Source: an uncultured Porphyromonadaceae bacterium
GTDB taxonomy: Bacteria > Bacteroidota > Bacteroidia > Bacteroidales > Muribaculaceae
DNA: 64,000 nucleotides
Assembly: GCA_947177185.1 (NCBI GenBank)
Contig: CAMWTJ010000006.1
Coordinates: forward strand, 1 to 64,000
Direction of reading: 5' to 3'
A program made the position numbers and the translations under genes. Below are positions 8,144 to 17,486 of this stretch, piece after piece. Numbering within the stretch: position 1 is the first letter of the stretch; each line of letters starts with the position of its first letter. A model generated the notes under the pieces. It saw only the letters and a program-made list of their open reading frames with translations, was not told the origin of the DNA and made no database searches.

Positions 8144-11100
8144 TTGCCTTCGTTTTCCTGATATACCGACGGCAATACTCCGAACTCCTCCTTGAAATAG
8201 CGGCTGAAATACTTTGGATTATTGAATCCGCAGCGATAGGCTATCTCGCTTATGTTGAGCTGACTTTCGCGCAGCAGTTGCGCCGAACGCTTGAGTCTGA
8301 GCAGGCGTATGAACTCTATAGGCGTCTTGCCGGTGATCTGCTTGAGGCGCTTGTACAGATGCACACGGCTCATGCCGAGCTCGGCGGCCAGTTCCTCTAC
8401 AGACAGGTCGGTGCGGGTCATATGGTCGTCGATATAGCGCACGGCGCGCTCAATGAGTTTCTCGTCCAGCGACGTGATGTCGAGGCTCTCGGGCTCGGGG
8501 TCAATCAGCGCCCTGCGGGCTCCGAGCCTGCGCAGCTCGAGCAGCTTTTTCAGACGCAGGCGCAGCTCCGTAATGTTGAACGGCTTCGTCATGTAGTCGT
8601 CGGCTCCGAGCGTAAGTCCTTCTATCTTGGCTGCAACATCGTGTTTCGCGGTCAGTATGAGCAGAGGTATGGCGGCTGTGTCTTGGCTGCTTTTCAGGCG
8701 TCGGCACAGCTCTACGCCGTCCATTTCGGGCATCATAAGGTCGCTCACAATCACATCGGGAGCAAACACCGGCACCTCGTCCATGGCGCGGGCGCCGTCG
8801 GGCGCCGTGGCCACGGCATACTCGCCGGAAAGCTCGCCGGCAATAAATTTCAGCAGGTCGGGATTGTCGTCCACCACAAGCAGACGAGGCTTGGCGGACT
8901 GCTGAGGTTCGGCCTCGGCCTCCGCTCCGGCGGCAGCGGGCTCAACACCTGCGCTCTCGCCGCTTATGGGCATGCGCACAATGAACACGGCGCCGCGCAC
9001 GGCATTGTCGGCCACGGCCACCGTGCCGCCGTGCAGACGCACGTATTCGGCCACCAGGCTGAGGCCGATGCCTGTGCCGCCGCCGGCGCTGCGGCCGCCG
9101 TCCGACTGGTAGAAGCGCTCGAATATGCGCTTCTTGTCCTCGTCGCTCACTCCGCAGCCGCTGTCGGCCACGCGCAGCTCGAACTCGCCGTCCACCACTC
9201 CCAGCGACACGTCCACGCGGCCGTTTTCGGGAGTGAATTTAAACGCGTTGCCGAGCAGGTTCATCAGTATTTTGTTCATCTTGTCCTCGTCGAAATCCAT
9301 CATGAGCGAGGGCACCGAACTGAAAAATGTGAGATGTATGTGCTTCGATTCGGAAAACGAGCGGAAGCCTTCGCAGACTCCGCGTACAAAACGCACCACA
9401 TCGCCGCGCGACGAGTCAAGCGTCAGACCCGTCACCTCGTTTTTGCGGAAGTCGAGCAGCTGATTGACTATATTGAGCAGCCTGTCGGCATTTCCGCTTA
9501 TTATCTTGAGCTTCTCACGGGAGTCGTCGTCGAGCGGTTTCTTCAGCAGCGATTCGAGCGGAGCGGTGATAAGGGTCAGAGGTGTGCGCAATTCGTGGCT
9601 CACGTTGGTAAAGAACCTGAATTTCAGCTGGTCGAGCTCTTCCTGCTTGCGCACCGCCTCAAGCCGCTCGCGACTGCGGGAGAGTCGGCGCTCGTGTCGC
9701 CGCACGAGCACAAAGGCCAGGAAGCCGGCGGCCAGCACCAGCACCGCATAGAGCAGTTTCGCGCCTGTGGTGGCATAGAACGGCGGACGTATCTCGATGC
9801 CGAGCGACGCTACGTTGGCAGACGCCACGCCATCGCCGCTCACCGCCTTTACATGAAGCGTATAGCGCCCGGGGGCGAGATTGGTGTAAGCCACATTGTT
9901 CACTCCGGCCGGAAGCACGCGCCACTCCTCGCTGAAACCGTCGAGGCGGTAATGATACACCGTCTTTTCGGGATTCACATAGTCGTCCGTGGCGAAATAT
10001 ATGCAGAATTCATTGTCGCTGTAGTCGAGTTTTATGGCGTCCTGATGCGAAAGGCGCTCCTCCAGCACCACTCGCCCGTAGCGCTCCTCCCCCACCCTCA
10101 CCGGGTGGTTGAAAAGCGAAAGCCCCGTGAAGTACACGTGCGGCTCGGTGGTGCCGAACTTGAGTCCGTCGGGGCGGAAGCTGTTCACTCCGTAAAAGCC
10201 GCCCACCATCATCTCGCCGTCGGGCAGAGCACACAGCGAGCGCTGGTTGAAATCGCAAGTCTGCAAGCCGTCGCTGCTGTCGTAGGCATGAATATCGAAA
10301 TCCCAGGCGTTGCCATCGGCCGAAGCGCTCACACCTATGCCTATAAGCTGACTTCCGGCGCTCACCCACACCGTGTGGGTGGCATCCTCGGCCACACCGA
10401 GCACAAAGCGCCGCAGGCCGCCAGCGTTCACGCTGTAGATGCTGTCGGCCGAGGGGTCGTAGACGTTCAGTCCGTCGCGGGTGGCCACCCACACCAGCCC
10501 GCGGCTGTCGCACATCACGTCGTTGATATTGTCGTTGTCGAAGCGCTGCGTGCCGCGACGATTGCCTGCGAGCGGCGAAAGGTCGTTGCGGGCGGCATCG
10601 TACACGGCCATTCCGCTGGAAGTGCCTATGTAATACAAGCCGTCGCGCGCCTGCGAGATACTGCTCACATAATCGGAGCCTATCGGCGAATTGGACGAGT
10701 TGAACACCGTGGAGCGCCCCGTGACCGGGTCGAAACGCTGAAGGCCGCCGCCCAACGTGGCAAGCAGCAGCGTGCCGTCGTCCATCGGGCGTATGCCCCA
10801 CACATTGTCGCACGCGAGGCCCCCCTCTGTGGTGATTCGCGAAAGGCGCCCCGAGGGGTCGATTTTCAGCAGGCCGCCATTGTAGGTACCTCCCCACAGT
10901 GTGCCGTCGGCACCGGCTGTCAGCGCCACCACGGCGTCGGGGCGCTTTCCGGCGCGCGCCACGTCCACATAGCGCTTCTCGCCGGTGGCGCGATTCCAGG
11001 CTATCAGGCCGCTGCCGTCAGTTCCGAGCCATATGGTGCCGTCGAGGGCGGGCAGTATGCAGTTGACATCGGGGAACGACGTGAAATCAAACTTAAACGC

Positions 11101-12105
11101 GGCGTCATTGTACGTCGACACGCCGTTCTTTCGGGAGCCTACCCACATCGTTCCGCTTCGGTCCTGCATGAGGGCCGTCACGGTGTTGCTGGCCAGCGCG
11201 CGGTCATCGCCGGTCACTGAAGCGATGCGCGTGTATTTCCCGGAGCGGTCCAGCACCGCGATGCCATCGTGGTCGAAACCAATCCATATGCGCCCCTGGT
11301 GGTCCTGTGTGATGCACTTTATGTTGCCTTGTGGCAGCGGCGTACCGCCCGGCGCGTCGAGCCACACGCCGGTGTCGGGATTGTAGAGCCACAGCCCATA
11401 GTCGGAATACACCCACACCAGCCCGTCGCGGTCCACAAACGCCGTGTACACATGGTCGCCGGCGCTGTCGCCACCGGGCACGGAGGTGGCGCCGCATATG
11501 CGCGACGAGCGTGTGTCGACGAACGTCAACCTTCCACTCTCGTCAATAGCGAGGAGGCGGTCGGTCCCGGCGCTTGTCAGCTCATATATCCTGCGCCGCG
11601 TCAGCCGCCCGTCGGGGTCGTCGATGCGCTGCGTGCGGCCGTTTCGGTGCCGAAACAGGCCTATGCCGTCAATCGCCGCCCAGCAAGACCCGTCGCTCCC
11701 GAAGGTGACAAACGACGGAACGGCCTCCAGGCCCATGCGCGCGTACACGCCATCCATGTTCTTCTGAAAACGCTCTGTGGACGGATTGAACACAGAGTAC
11801 GAGCCGCCGGCCCGCACCCACAGCTGCCCGTCGGGCGCCCGCAGTATCTCCTCCACATAGTTGTCGTGTATCGACGTCGAATCGTCGTCGTCGCGCACAT
11901 AGGTACGCACGCTGTAGCCGTCGTAGCGGTCGAGCCCCGACGCCGTGCCTATGTAGATAAACCCGTCGTCGTCCTGATAAAACACATTCACCAGCTTACT
12001 CGAAAGGTTCATCCCGGGGGGCATATGCCGGAACTGATAGCCTGCTGCCGAAGCACCGGCCACCGCCAGCATCTGGAGCAGAATAAGCAAGACAGCTTTT
12101 TTCAT
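8140..12105 (-). CDS. hybrid two-component system sensor/regulator (HTCS)
   Basis: 1321 residues in a single chain. A signal peptide leads into a periplasmic sensor of Reg_prop-type beta-propeller repeats (to about residue 690), then a Y_Y_Y domain (about 695-775), one membrane helix (about 779-798, LLYAVLVLAAGFLAFVLV), HisKA with the phospho-acceptor His in NVSHELRTP (near 837), HATPase_c (GTGIGLSLV), a receiver domain with phospho-Asp in VIVSDLMMPEMDG (near 1120), and an AraC-type HTH ending in GFNNPKYFSRYFKEEFG. All catalytic residues looked for are present. HTCS proteins sense oligosaccharide in the periplasm and activate the adjacent PUL. Placement between two divergent PUL arms, each with the shared 29-bp motif, supports local control. 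Confidence 0.97.
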   Translation of the reverse strand: MKKAVLLILLQMLAVAGASAAGYQFRHMPPGMNLSSKLVNVFYQDDDGFIYIGTASGLDRYDGYSVRTYVRDDDDSTSIHDNYVEEILRAPDGQLWVRAGGSYSVFNPSTERFQKNMDGVYARMGLEAVPSFVTFGSDGSCWAAIDGIGLFRHRNGRTQRIDDPDGRLTRRRIYELTSAGTDRLLAIDESGRLTFVDTRSSRICGATSVPGGDSAGDHVYTAFVDRDGLVWVYSDYGLWLYNPDTGVWLDAPGGTPLPQGNIKCITQDHQGRIWIGFDHDGIAVLDRSGKYTRIASVTGDDRALASNTVTALMQDRSGTMWVGSRKNGVSTYNDAAFKFDFTSFPDVNCILPALDGTIWLGTDGSGLIAWNRATGEKRYVDVARAGKRPDAVVALTAGADGTLWGGTYNGGLLKIDPSGRLSRITTEGGLACDNVWGIRPMDDGTLLLATLGGGLQRFDPVTGRSTVFNSSNSPIGSDYVSSISQARDGLYYIGTSSGMAVYDAARNDLSPLAGNRRGTQRFDNDNINDVMCDSRGLVWVATRDGLNVYDPSADSIYSVNAGGLRRFVLGVAEDATHTVWVSAGSQLIGIGVSASADGNAWDFDIHAYDSSDGLQTCDFNQRSLCALPDGEMMVGGFYGVNSFRPDGLKFGTTEPHVYFTGLSLFNHPVRVGEERYGRVVLEERLSHQDAIKLDYSDNEFCIYFATDDYVNPEKTVYHYRLDGFSEEWRVLPAGVNNVAYTNLAPGRYTLHVKAVSGDGVASANVASLGIEIRPPFYATTGAKLLYAVLVLAAGFLAFVLVRRHERRLSRSRERLEAVRKQEELDQLKFRFFTNVSHELRTPLTLITAPLESLLKKPLDDDSREKLKIISGNADRLLNIVNQLLDFRKNEVTGLTLDSSRGDVVRFVRGVCEGFRSFSESKHIHLTFFSSVPSLMMDFDEDKMNKILMNLLGNAFKFTPENGRVDVSLGVVDGEFELRVADSGCGVSDEDKKRIFERFYQSDGGRSAGGGTGIGLSLVAEYVRLHGGTVAVADNAVRGAVFIVRMPISGESAGVEPAAAGAEAEAEPQQSAKPRLLVVDDNPDLLKFIAGELSGEYAVATAPDGARAMDEVPVFAPDVIVSDLMMPEMDGVELCRRLKSSQDTAAIPLLILTAKHDVAAKIEGLTLGADDYMTKPFNITELRLRLKKLLELRRLGARRALIDPEPESLDITSLDEKLIERAVRYIDDHMTRTDLSVEELAAELGMSRVHLYKRLKQITGKTPIEFIRLLRLKRSAQLLRESQLNISEIAYRCGFNNPKYFSRYFKEEFGVLPSVYQENEGK

Positions 12106-12139
12106 AGCGGAGGTTACATAAGGATTGTCAAATCTATTG

Positions 12140-12170
12140 CAAATTTAACTTATTTACCCCTCGACTGAAA
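12140..12170 (-). promoter_or_regulatory. promoter of the HTCS gene
   Basis: On the minus strand TAAATTTG (12147-12140) fits the -7 consensus and is preceded, after exactly 19 nt, by TTTC (12170-12167) at the -33 position. The half-site TGAAATGTTA at 12166-12175 overlaps the -33 box, so the regulator may bind its own promoter (inference). Confidence 0.6.
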
Positions 12171-12208
12171 TGTTAACGCGCATGTTGTATAACATAAAAC
12201 GGAAAAAT

Positions 12209-12237
12209 ATAACATTTCATATACCTCCAGTTAACAT
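12209..12237 (-). promoter_or_regulatory. candidate operator of the hybrid two-component regulator (copy 2)
   Basis: The minus strand reads ATGTTAACTG-GAGGTATA-TGAAATGTTAT. All 21 fixed positions match the copy at 8115-8143, where the central eight bases are different. Relative to the gene it precedes (SusC), it points the same way as copy 1 relative to GH31. It is 49 bp upstream of the SusC -33 box. An additional palindromic ATGTT-N4-AACAT lies at 12182-12195. Confidence 0.65.
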
Positions 12238-12286
12238 CGCTCGCCTGCGCTTCTACATTCTATACCGCTGTAGGCAACATATCGTA

Positions 12287-12317
12287 TTTGCATATTTTAA
12301 ATAATCGCGTAACTTTG
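12287..12317 (+). promoter_or_regulatory. SusC promoter (-33 and -7)
   Basis: TTTG at 12287-12290 and TAACTTTG at 12310-12317 are 19 nt apart, matching the Bacteroides sigma-ABfr consensus (TTTG, 19-21 nt, TAnnTTTG). Transcription would start near 12324, leaving an untranslated leader of about 105 nt before the SusC ATG. The 12106-12428 gap holds this promoter, the HTCS promoter and the operator; no other gene is seen in it. Confidence 0.75.
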
Positions 12318-12428
12318 CGTTGTCTTGATTTGCATGCGCAGCGCGCGGCATAACGACGCCTCTCTCCTCCCAATCACTACCTGAAAACAATTTAATCAAC
12401 CTTATCTTCAAACCAAAAATCTTTATCA

Positions 12429-15400
12429 ATGGGACAAACACATTGCAATCGTCACCGTTGGCATAGCTCCATCCGAGCCATGCTGCTGGCTTTAAGCATG
12501 TTGATAGGGGGGGTCTTTTCCGCTAACGCGCAATCGCTGACCGTCACGGGCACCGTGACCTCGGCCGCCGACGGCGAACCCCTTATCGGCGCTTCCGTCA
12601 CTGTGAAAGGCGCCAAGGACGGCGTAACCACGGACATTGACGGCAACTACACCATCAAAGTCAGCCAGGGTGCGACTCTGACCTTTTCCTACATCGGCTT
12701 CACCGCCCGCGAAATCAAAGTGACCGGCAACCGCCTCGACGTAGCTCTTTCGGAAAACTCCGAAAGCCTAAACGAGCTCGTGGTGGTCGGCTACGGTGTG
12801 ATGAAGAAAAAACTCGTGACCGGCGCCACCGCGCAGATCAAGGGCGACGACATCGCCAAGATGAACACCACATCGCCCCTTCAGGCCATGCAGGGCCAGC
12901 TCCCCGGCGTCAACATCAGCTCCAACTCCGGCCAGCCCGGCTCGAGCATGAAGGTACAGATTCGCGGCCTCGGCACCATCGGCAACGCCAATCCTCTCTA
13001 CCTCATTGACGGCGTAGGCGGCGACATCTCCACCCTCAACCCCGCCGACATCGAAAGCATCGACGTGCTCAAGGACGCAGCATCCGCCGCCATCTACGGC
13101 GCGCAGGCTGCCAACGGCGTAGTGCTCATTACCACTAAGCAGGGCCGCGAAGGCAAAGCCACCGTCACCTTCGACGGTTACTTCGGATGGCAGAGCGCTG
13201 CCAAGAAGGTCGACATGCTCAACGCACAGCAGTACATGACCATCATGGACGAGCAGATGATAGCCGAAGGCTCCGCTCCCTACGACTGGGCATCCATGAA
13301 CAGCATCTGGCGCACCGACGCCGAAGGCAACCGCCTGGGCGTGTATGATACCGACTGGGTAGACTCCATGTTCAAGGACAACGCCACCACGCAGAGCTAC
13401 ACCATCGGCGTGACCGGCGGCAACAGCACCAGCACATACGCTCTCAGCCTCGGCTACCTCAACCAGGAAGGTATCGCCGGCGGCAAAGACGTCAGCGACT
13501 ACTCCCGCTACAATTTCCGTATCAACTCCGACCACAAGCTCTTCAACGGCATACTCACCGTGGGCGAGCAGGCCAGCTTCGTATATGTGAAGAGCACAGG
13601 CATAGGCGTGGGCAACCAGTACAACAACACCCTGCGCGGCGCTTTCGGCACATCGCCCCTCTCTCCCATATATAATAATGAAGGCGAGTTCAACAACACG
13701 AGCAACAGCGACTGGAACAATGCCGACGGCAACCCCTACGGCGCAATGATGGTGAACACCAACAACCGCACCAAGAACGCCACTTTCTCCGGCAACGTAT
13801 ACGCCCAGCTCGAACCCATCAAGAACCTGAAGATACGCACCGTGTTCGGCGCAGTCTACGGCTCCAGCGAATACCGCAAATACAGCCCCACCTACAGCTT
13901 CTCGATCTACAACTACAGCGACCACACCAGCGTAAGCCAGAACATGAACCACAGCCTGGGCATGACATGGACCAACACCGTGAGCTACGACTGGAACATC
14001 AAGGATCACGCGTTCAACGCCCTGCTCGGTATGGAAGCCTACCGCTACGAAGGCACCTACCTCGGCGCCAACCAGCGCGACCTTAAAGAAGGTTTCGACA
14101 CATGGCCCTACGCCTGGATCAACAACGGCACGGCAGCAACTACTGCCGACGGCCTCAGCGCCAACGGCAACCCGCACGACGACAGCCGCTCCGTCAGCTA
14201 TTTCGGCCGTATCGGATGGAACTGGAAAGAAAAATACATGATCAACGTGACAGTGCGTTCTGACGGCTCTTCCAAATTTGCCAGCGGCCACCGCTTCGGC
14301 ACCTTCCCCTCGGTTTCCGCAGGTTGGAACATCAGCAACGAAAACTTCATGGAAGGCACGCGCACATGGCTTGACTACCTGAAAATACGCGGCAGCTGGG
14401 GCCAGGTCGGCAACCAGAACATAGCCAACTACCGCTACCTCGCTCCCATCAAGGTGAGCAACACCCACTATTTCTTCGGACAGTACATGGGCGCCAACGG
14501 TGCCTACGGCGACTACTCCACCATCCTCGGCAACAACTGGGGTGCATATCCCAGCCGCCTCGGCAACCTCGACCTCACTTGGGAAACTTCCGAGCAGCTC
14601 GACTTCGGCTTCGACGCCACCTTGCTTAAGAACCGCCTGCGCGTAAACTTCGACTGGTACCGCAAGAGCACCAAGGACTGGCTCGTGGAAGCACCCGTGC
14701 TCGCCACCGCCGGCACCGACAGGCCCTTCATCAACGGCGGCGACGTAGTCAACACCGGCGTCGAACTCGGCATCGCCTGGAACGACGTAATCGGCGACGA
14801 TTTCTCCTACAGCATCTCTGCCAACGGCGCCTACAACAAAAACAAAGTAGGCTCCATCCCCACCGAGGACGGCGTAATCAAGGGTGAAACCGGACAGCTC
14901 TACGACAACTCGCCCGTGTTCTACCAGGCATCCAACGGCCAGCCCATCGGCTATTTCTGGGGCCTCCAGACTGCCGGTATCTTCCAGAACCAGAAAGAAA
15001 TCGACGAATGGATTGCAGCCGGCAACGGTATCCTTCAGAACAACGTGAAGCCCGGCGACGTCAAGTTCGTGGACCAGAACCACGACGGCCTTATCAACAC
15101 CGACGACAATGTGAACCTCGGCAACGGCATACCCAAATTCACATTCGGCTTCAACATCAATCTGTTCTACAAGAATTTCGACCTCGGCCTGACCGCCACA
15201 GGCGCTGCCGGCAACAAAATCGTGCAGGCATACCGCAACCAGACCAACATGAAGGCCAACTACACCACCGAAATACTTGACCGCTGGACCGGCGAAGGCA
15301 CCAGCAACAAGATTCCGCGCGTGACCAATACCAACACCAACTGGCAGTTCTCCGACCTCTACGTGCACGACGGCGACTACCTGCGCCTCAGCAACCTCAC

Positions 15401-15626
15401 GTTCGGCTACAACTTCGCACCCATCATGAATCAGAAATGGTGCTCGCAGTGCCGCCTCTATTTCCAGGTGCAGAACCTTGCCACTTTCACCAAGTACAAC
15501 GGCATGGACCCCGAAATCGGTTACGGTCCCGAAGACTCCAACAACAACAGTTGGGTGAGCGGCGTCGACCTCGGCTACTACCCGCGTCCCCGCACGTTCC
15601 TCATCGGCGTAAACCTCACGCTCTAA
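12429..15626 (+). CDS. susC: SusC-like TonB-dependent oligosaccharide transporter
   Basis: 1065 residues. A signal peptide ending in FSANAQ is followed by a carboxypeptidase-regulatory-like domain (about 38-115, VTGTVTSAADGEPLIGASV), the SusC-specific ELVVVGYG segment, the plug (about 125-225, with QIRGLGTIGNANPLYLIDG) and a 22-strand-type barrel ending in the aromatic-terminated segment RTFLIGVNLTL. The length is normal for the family. It forms the outer-membrane channel that works with SusD, 39 nt downstream, to import glucan oligosaccharides. Codon use is strongly biased to C-ending codons, as in highly expressed genes. Symbol denotes family only. Confidence 0.96.
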   Translation: MGQTHCNRHRWHSSIRAMLLALSMLIGGVFSANAQSLTVTGTVTSAADGEPLIGASVTVKGAKDGVTTDIDGNYTIKVSQGATLTFSYIGFTAREIKVTGNRLDVALSENSESLNELVVVGYGVMKKKLVTGATAQIKGDDIAKMNTTSPLQAMQGQLPGVNISSNSGQPGSSMKVQIRGLGTIGNANPLYLIDGVGGDISTLNPADIESIDVLKDAASAAIYGAQAANGVVLITTKQGREGKATVTFDGYFGWQSAAKKVDMLNAQQYMTIMDEQMIAEGSAPYDWASMNSIWRTDAEGNRLGVYDTDWVDSMFKDNATTQSYTIGVTGGNSTSTYALSLGYLNQEGIAGGKDVSDYSRYNFRINSDHKLFNGILTVGEQASFVYVKSTGIGVGNQYNNTLRGAFGTSPLSPIYNNEGEFNNTSNSDWNNADGNPYGAMMVNTNNRTKNATFSGNVYAQLEPIKNLKIRTVFGAVYGSSEYRKYSPTYSFSIYNYSDHTSVSQNMNHSLGMTWTNTVSYDWNIKDHAFNALLGMEAYRYEGTYLGANQRDLKEGFDTWPYAWINNGTAATTADGLSANGNPHDDSRSVSYFGRIGWNWKEKYMINVTVRSDGSSKFASGHRFGTFPSVSAGWNISNENFMEGTRTWLDYLKIRGSWGQVGNQNIANYRYLAPIKVSNTHYFFGQYMGANGAYGDYSTILGNNWGAYPSRLGNLDLTWETSEQLDFGFDATLLKNRLRVNFDWYRKSTKDWLVEAPVLATAGTDRPFINGGDVVNTGVELGIAWNDVIGDDFSYSISANGAYNKNKVGSIPTEDGVIKGETGQLYDNSPVFYQASNGQPIGYFWGLQTAGIFQNQKEIDEWIAAGNGILQNNVKPGDVKFVDQNHDGLINTDDNVNLGNGIPKFTFGFNINLFYKNFDLGLTATGAAGNKIVQAYRNQTNMKANYTTEILDRWTGEGTSNKIPRVTNTNTNWQFSDLYVHDGDYLRLSNLTFGYNFAPIMNQKWCSQCRLYFQVQNLATFTKYNGMDPEIGYGPEDSNNNSWVSGVDLGYYPRPRTFLIGVNLTL

Positions 15627-15665
15627 TCCATACCACACGAACAACACAACATCTCATTCACTACA

Positions 15666-17321
15666 ATGAATAAGTTCAAATACAGCATATTATCTGCCGG
15701 TATCGCCGCCATGGGCCTCATGACGGGTGCCTGTGCCGACAGTTTCTTGGATGTATCGAGCAAAACCGAATCGAACACCGAGAATTTCTATAAAACCGAA
15801 GGCGACGCCTGGCGCGCGCTTATCGGATGCTACGACGGCTGGCGCCAGATCAGCTCCAACCCCGGCGTAGGATTCTACGTGGCTTCTACAATCCTCTCTG
15901 ACGAGTGCTACGGAGCCACAGGCCAGGGCGACCAATACGAGTACCAGATAATCGACGGTTTCGACCTGAGCAAAGATGCCAGCAAGCAGGACCTGTATCT
16001 CCAGGACTGGAAAGTGTACTACGCCGGAGTGTACCGCTGCAACGAGCTCTGCGCACACGAAGACCAGATAAACTGGGACAGCGAAAGCGGAAACCGGGCC
16101 CTCTACATGGGCGAGTGTCGCGCTCTGCGCGCCCTGCTCTACTTCGACATGGTGCGCCTGTGGGGCAACATACCTCTCTTCCTTGAGCCCGTCAACGAAA
16201 ACCGCGAGCCGGCCAACCCGGACGAAGTGTACGCAGCAATCGTCAACGACCTCAAATTCGCTGCCGAAAACATCCCAGCCGGTGCCAACCTTGGCGCCAG
16301 CAACAACGGACGCATCACCCGCTACGCCGCCGAGGCCATGCTCGCACGCGTCTACCTCTTCTACACCGGCTATTATGGCAAAGACCTCGCAGGCCTGACC
16401 CGCGAGGAGGTGCTCGGCTATCTCGAGGATGTAGTGGCCAACGGCGGCTACTCGCTCGTGCCCGAGTTCAAAAGCCTCTGGCCCGCAGCATCGCTCGTGC
16501 CCGCAGAAGGCAAGAACGAGTGGGACCCCGAGCTTTCCACCTACGCCGGCGAAGCCAACAGCGAGTTCATACTGCAGCAGAAATTCACACCCACCCAGGA
16601 CTACAACGGCAACAACGACTCCAACCGATGGCAGGTGATGATGGGCATGCGTCAAATCAATTTCTCGCCCTACGGCAAGGGATGGGGAGCAGCCACCGTC
16701 ACCCCGGCCTACATCAACAAATTCGTCGCCGGCGACAAGCGTCTGACTGCTTCCGTAATCAACCTTGCCACAGAAGGCGTCACCTCCGCAGCCGATTTCA
16801 GCACCGGCTATAAGGACTGGCGCGAATACACCGGCTACTGCGTGAAGAAATACTCGCCCATCGCCTTCCCCGACGGCCTGAACGCATCGCGCCCCGACGG
16901 CAGCGGCGACTTCCAGATTACCAACGCTCAAAACTGGGTAATCATGCGCTATGCCGACGTGCTCCTCATGGTGGCCGAACTCGGCGGCGTGCCCTCTATG
17001 AGCGCACAGGCCGCTCTCGACGCCGTGCGCGAACGCGCAGGCCTCACCCCCGTGCCCGCCACTCTCGAGAACGTAATGAACGAACGCGCTGTCGAACTCG
17101 CTTTCGAAGGCCACCGCTACTGGGACCTCCTGCGTCAGGGCATCGACAAGGCCGCCGACGCAATCGCCGCCACCGCAGGCCCCGTGAAGACCGCAGGCAT
17201 CGATGCCACCGTAAGCTACAACCACAGCAAGATTGTAGCAACGAAAGGCCTCAGCCAGATTCCCAACAACGAAATCAATCTCTCCAACGGCGTGCTCAAA
17301 CAGAACGCCGGCTGGGAATAA
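15666..17321 (+). CDS. susD: SusD-like surface glycan-binding lipoprotein
   Basis: 551 residues with a lipoprotein signal (lipobox MTGAC) followed by the typical ADSFLDVSSKTE start. Four TPR-like helix pairs carry the SusD signatures ALRALLYFDMVRLWGNIPL (about residues 155-175), AMLARVYLFYTGYYG and the C-terminal NERAVELAFEGHRYWDLLRQG. It lids the SusC transporter at the cell surface and binds polysaccharide. It shares a 39-nt gap with SusC and is followed by a 165-nt gap holding a long stem-loop. The family is certain; the ligand (xyloglucan) is inferred from neighbouring enzymes. Confidence 0.96.
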   Translation: MNKFKYSILSAGIAAMGLMTGACADSFLDVSSKTESNTENFYKTEGDAWRALIGCYDGWRQISSNPGVGFYVASTILSDECYGATGQGDQYEYQIIDGFDLSKDASKQDLYLQDWKVYYAGVYRCNELCAHEDQINWDSESGNRALYMGECRALRALLYFDMVRLWGNIPLFLEPVNENREPANPDEVYAAIVNDLKFAAENIPAGANLGASNNGRITRYAAEAMLARVYLFYTGYYGKDLAGLTREEVLGYLEDVVANGGYSLVPEFKSLWPAASLVPAEGKNEWDPELSTYAGEANSEFILQQKFTPTQDYNGNNDSNRWQVMMGMRQINFSPYGKGWGAATVTPAYINKFVAGDKRLTASVINLATEGVTSAADFSTGYKDWREYTGYCVKKYSPIAFPDGLNASRPDGSGDFQITNAQNWVIMRYADVLLMVAELGGVPSMSAQAALDAVRERAGLTPVPATLENVMNERAVELAFEGHRYWDLLRQGIDKAADAIAATAGPVKTAGIDATVSYNHSKIVATKGLSQIPNNEINLSNGVLKQNAGWE

Positions 17322-17352
17322 TAAATTAATATTTCGCACGTTAAATCTTACA

Positions 17353-17431
17353 CGCCAGGGAGCAAGCGCTTCCGTATCATACCCTCTCCGCCGGCTCTTC
17401 TCTATAATACGGCTGCTATTGGTCCCTGGCG
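17353..17431 (+). ncRNA. long structured element in the susD 3' region
   Basis: Arms CGCCAGGGA (17353-17361) and TCCCTGGCG (17423-17431) are perfectly complementary. Inside them CCGTAT (17372-17377) pairs with ATACGG (17407-17412). The 10-nt segments between the two arm pairs are equal in length on each side and contain further pairing (CAA/TTG, GC/GC). The whole makes a stem of about 25 bp with internal mismatches and a 29-nt loop. There is no U-tract, so it is more likely a transcript-stabilising or processing structure than a terminator. Confidence 0.5.
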
Positions 17432-17486
17432 CGCAGACCTTGCGAAAACAAACGATTCATTACTCCTCCTTAATTAATTTCTTACA

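Noticed and set aside
8137-11220. 1027-codon open frame on the plus strand opposite the HTCS gene
   Set aside because: The opposite frame encodes all HTCS domains with intact catalytic residues; this one shows no motif, signal peptide or promoter of its own.
12768-15647. 959-codon open frame on the minus strand opposite SusC
   Set aside because: A shadow of the strongly codon-biased SusC gene; the product is a low-complexity Val/Gly/Ala/Glu mixture.
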